From NCBI GenBank assembly GCA_937901865.1, contig CALDID010000182.1, positions 1-21,262 of the forward strand: 21,262 bases of DNA, read 5' to 3'. Source of the stretch: an uncultured Treponema sp. (lineage in GTDB: Bacteria > Spirochaetota > Spirochaetia > Treponematales > Treponemataceae). The notes beneath the pieces are model-generated. The model worked only from the letters and a program-made list of their open reading frames with translations. It did no database searches and was not told the DNA's origin. Of the stretch, positions 19,539 through 21,262 are shown one piece after another; the stretch's first letter is position 1; every line of letters begins with the position of its first letter. Both the position numbers and the translations under genes were made by a program.

Positions 19539-21262
19539 TTAACAGTTTTCTAACCAGTCAAACACTTTGCGAAAATTTGCCTTTGTGTGCTCGCCGATTT
19601 TATCCTGCTCGTGATGAATGAAATTCTTGAACGTACTAGCACCCTCAATCTGTTCGCCGTCTGCAAAAAGATTCGCAACAGTCGTAAAACTCTTGTCGAT
19701 TTCGCCGAGCGTGAAAACGGTAAACTCGCTATCCTTGCACAATTCTTTTATTGCGTGTCCAATATCATCATCGTGACCAAGAATGAATGCGTCCTCGCGG
19801 ATTTCCTTTATTCGTTTCAAGGCGATTTCGCACTGTGCTTTGTCTGCCGAAACAAAGTTCACTGGCAAGAACGAAATGCCTTTGCGTTCAAGGAGCTTTT
19901 TGAACGCAACAAGATAGCAATATTCTTCCATCGTCTGAACGAACACGACGGTTTCTTTTGGGTTGACGAGAATGTGATTTTCAACGGTGAGAGCCTCTTT
20001 TATCGGCAAAAGAGAGTCTGGGTCTGTCGGGTCAACGGCTGCAAAATTGTTTTCGATTCTGCTCACCGCTCCGTCGCTAGCCACAACACGAATATCATCG
20101 AGGTTGTCAATGTCGATTAAGAACGGAGAATGAGTCGCGATGATAATCAGAATATCGTTTCTGATGGCGAACTCTTTGAGAAACTCGCGAAGCTCTTTCT
20201 GTCCTTTGACGTGCAAGTTCAATGCAGGCTCGTCCATAATGATGATGTCGCCTGATTCAAGTGTCGTCGTGTTCAAGAGATTGAAGAACAAGTTGAAGAA
20301 ATAGCGGAAGCCAGTGGACTGCAAATCGAGAACCTGAGGTTTATCCTTTCGATAAATTGTAAAGAAGATTCCGCCGCCACGCTCAAACTCAATCGAAAAT
20401 TCATAAGGAGAGCTGCTGAATAGAAACAATTTGTTAAATTTTTCTTCAACAGGTTTTATTTTCTCTTCGCACTCTTTTTGAAAGTCCGACAAAAATGCAC
20501 GCGTCTGTGTCTGATTGTACAGCCTGTAAGCATTTTCCACTTGCTCAATAGAAACGCCCATTGCATTGAAAAGAGCAATATAGAAAGAGTTGCAGCTGAT
20601 GTTTTGTATATCTGTGTTGAGCATTTCAGATGTAATAGGCGACTGCGTATATGTGCGAATGCGACTGTTAAAACGGAAGCCGTATTTTTCCAAAAACGCA
20701 GAGAAAAATTTTTTAGACATTGCATTTTTAGGTGCAAGATATCGATAATATACGTCTCCAAACCGACTGCGAAGCTGGCTCATGAACTTTGAATATTCGT
20801 CATTGTTATAGGCATCTAATGTCGTACCTTGTGCATAAGCCCTATAGTTATCCAGAAAATATTTTATTCTGCTTGTGTAATATTCAGGATTTTTGATTTT
20901 CATGAATTGCTGGCACTTCGACATATAATGGCGATAGGCATCGTTTCTGTTCTCTTGGTAGCTTGCGTTTTCAGCATTGTAGAGCCGTGCAATTTCGTCA
21001 TCGTTGTACTTGCCGACTTTTCCTGTTTCCCACTCAAATTTTCCGCGTGAAATTTGTTTTGAAATACGGTTAGCTTCCTCTACGAAATCCTTTGCATTCT
21101 GTTCAAGAGATTTTCTGAAGCCTTCTTTTGCTTCAGACAGTTTCTTTTTTGATTCTTCGTCAACGTCTTCCAAAGATTTTTGTACTTGCTCATCAAGGGC
21201 TTTTCTCAAAACGTTGAAACTGTTTGATATGTAAGCAGTTTTGTTCGGATAATACTCATCTT
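19539..21262 (-). CDS. OLD/AAA15-type ATPase, N-terminus outside window
   Basis: About 573 residues are visible; the frame is still open at the right edge (reading DEYYPNKTAYISNSFNVLRK), so the Walker A half is missing. A long coiled-coil-like region comes first (KSLEDVDEESKKKLSEAK). The ATPase signature comes later: GDIIIMDEPALNLHVKGQKE (Walker B with catalytic Glu) and IIIATHSPFLIDI (switch His). The C-terminal part (KETVVFVQTMEEYCYLVAF, then AFILGHDDDIGHAI) has the place and shape of a TOPRIM domain, but Gln stands where catalytic Glu is usual. OLD proteins and relatives are nucleases and anti-phage defence factors. Two small gene-like units follow on the same strand only in the HicA-like gene. 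Confidence 0.8.
   Translation of the reverse strand, partial: DEYYPNKTAYISNSFNVLRKALDEQVQKSLEDVDEESKKKLSEAKEGFRKSLEQNAKDFVEEANRISKQISRGKFEWETGKVGKYNDDEIARLYNAENASYQENRNDAYRHYMSKCQQFMKIKNPEYYTSRIKYFLDNYRAYAQGTTLDAYNNDEYSKFMSQLRSRFGDVYYRYLAPKNAMSKKFFSAFLEKYGFRFNSRIRTYTQSPITSEMLNTDIQNISCNSFYIALFNAMGVSIEQVENAYRLYNQTQTRAFLSDFQKECEEKIKPVEEKFNKLFLFSSSPYEFSIEFERGGGIFFTIYRKDKPQVLDLQSTGFRYFFNLFFNLLNTTTLESGDIIIMDEPALNLHVKGQKELREFLKEFAIRNDILIIIATHSPFLIDIDNLDDIRVVASDGAVSRIENNFAAVDPTDPDSLLPIKEALTVENHILVNPKETVVFVQTMEEYCYLVAFKKLLERKGISFLPVNFVSADKAQCEIALKRIKEIREDAFILGHDDDIGHAIKELCKDSEFTVFTLGEIDKSFTTVANLFADGEQIEGASTFKNFIHHEQDKIGEHTKANFRKVFDWLENC

Noticed and set aside
19587..20120. 177-codon plus-strand ORF opposite the ATPase
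   Set aside because: Shadow: the opposite strand codes for the Walker B and switch motifs of the ATPase.

Overview
The window looks like the chromosome of a spirochaete, most likely a Treponema. The best marker is a complete class I (archaeal-type) lysyl-tRNA synthetase at 15021-17234. Class I LysRS is uncommon in bacteria and is typical of spirochaetes. The genus is an inference from that gene and from the general style of the DNA (intergenic palindromes, toxin-antitoxin genes); no rRNA or tRNA gene is present to confirm it.

From 1 to about 11.9 kb the window holds part of a prophage or phage-like mobile element. On the minus strand, read from 11.6 kb downwards, there is an early cluster: a very acidic protein, a small protein, a YqaJ-type exonuclease, a Bet/RecT annealing protein, a membrane micropeptide, an eight-copy array of 21-bp phased repeats, two small proteins, a replication initiator, a DnaC-like helicase loader, a NUMOD-like DNA-binding protein, and a run of small phage proteins ending in a zinc-finger protein at 4804. 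Many stops and starts overlap or nearly touch, as in a phage operon. A short plus-strand set (2629-4149, then 4314-4802) carries a probable PBECR-type polyvalent effector and two small phage proteins. It is divergent from a huge minus-strand N6-adenine methyltransferase polyprotein that runs off the left edge. No integrase, capsid, terminase or portal gene is visible here, so the element's ends are not defined.

From 11.6 to 13.1 kb is a junction zone. It has a leader with an attenuator-like hairpin in front of the early operon, a zinc-ribbon membrane protein interrupted at a nine-G homopolymer, and about 0.64 kb with no convincing gene but with terminator hairpins. From 13.1 to 14.5 kb is a minus-strand operon of a DUF6261-like protein, an antitoxin and a PIN-domain toxin. 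From 14.5 to 14.9 kb is a five-copy 41-bp tandem repeat and then a composite palindromic element.

From 15.0 to 19.2 kb the genes are on the plus strand: LysRS with a promoter placed so that its mRNA would be leaderless, then a small protein plus GNAT pair (possible toxin-antitoxin), a second GNAT acetyltransferase and a Nudix hydrolase. From 19.2 kb to the right edge two minus-strand genes follow: a HicA-like small protein and an OLD/AAA15-type ATPase whose N-terminus lies outside the window.

The observations I rate highest are the exactly phased 21-bp array in the replication region, the ORF overprinted on the linker of the methyltransferase, the poly-G frameshift, the leaderless and C-terminally extended LysRS, and the leader attenuator of the early operon.
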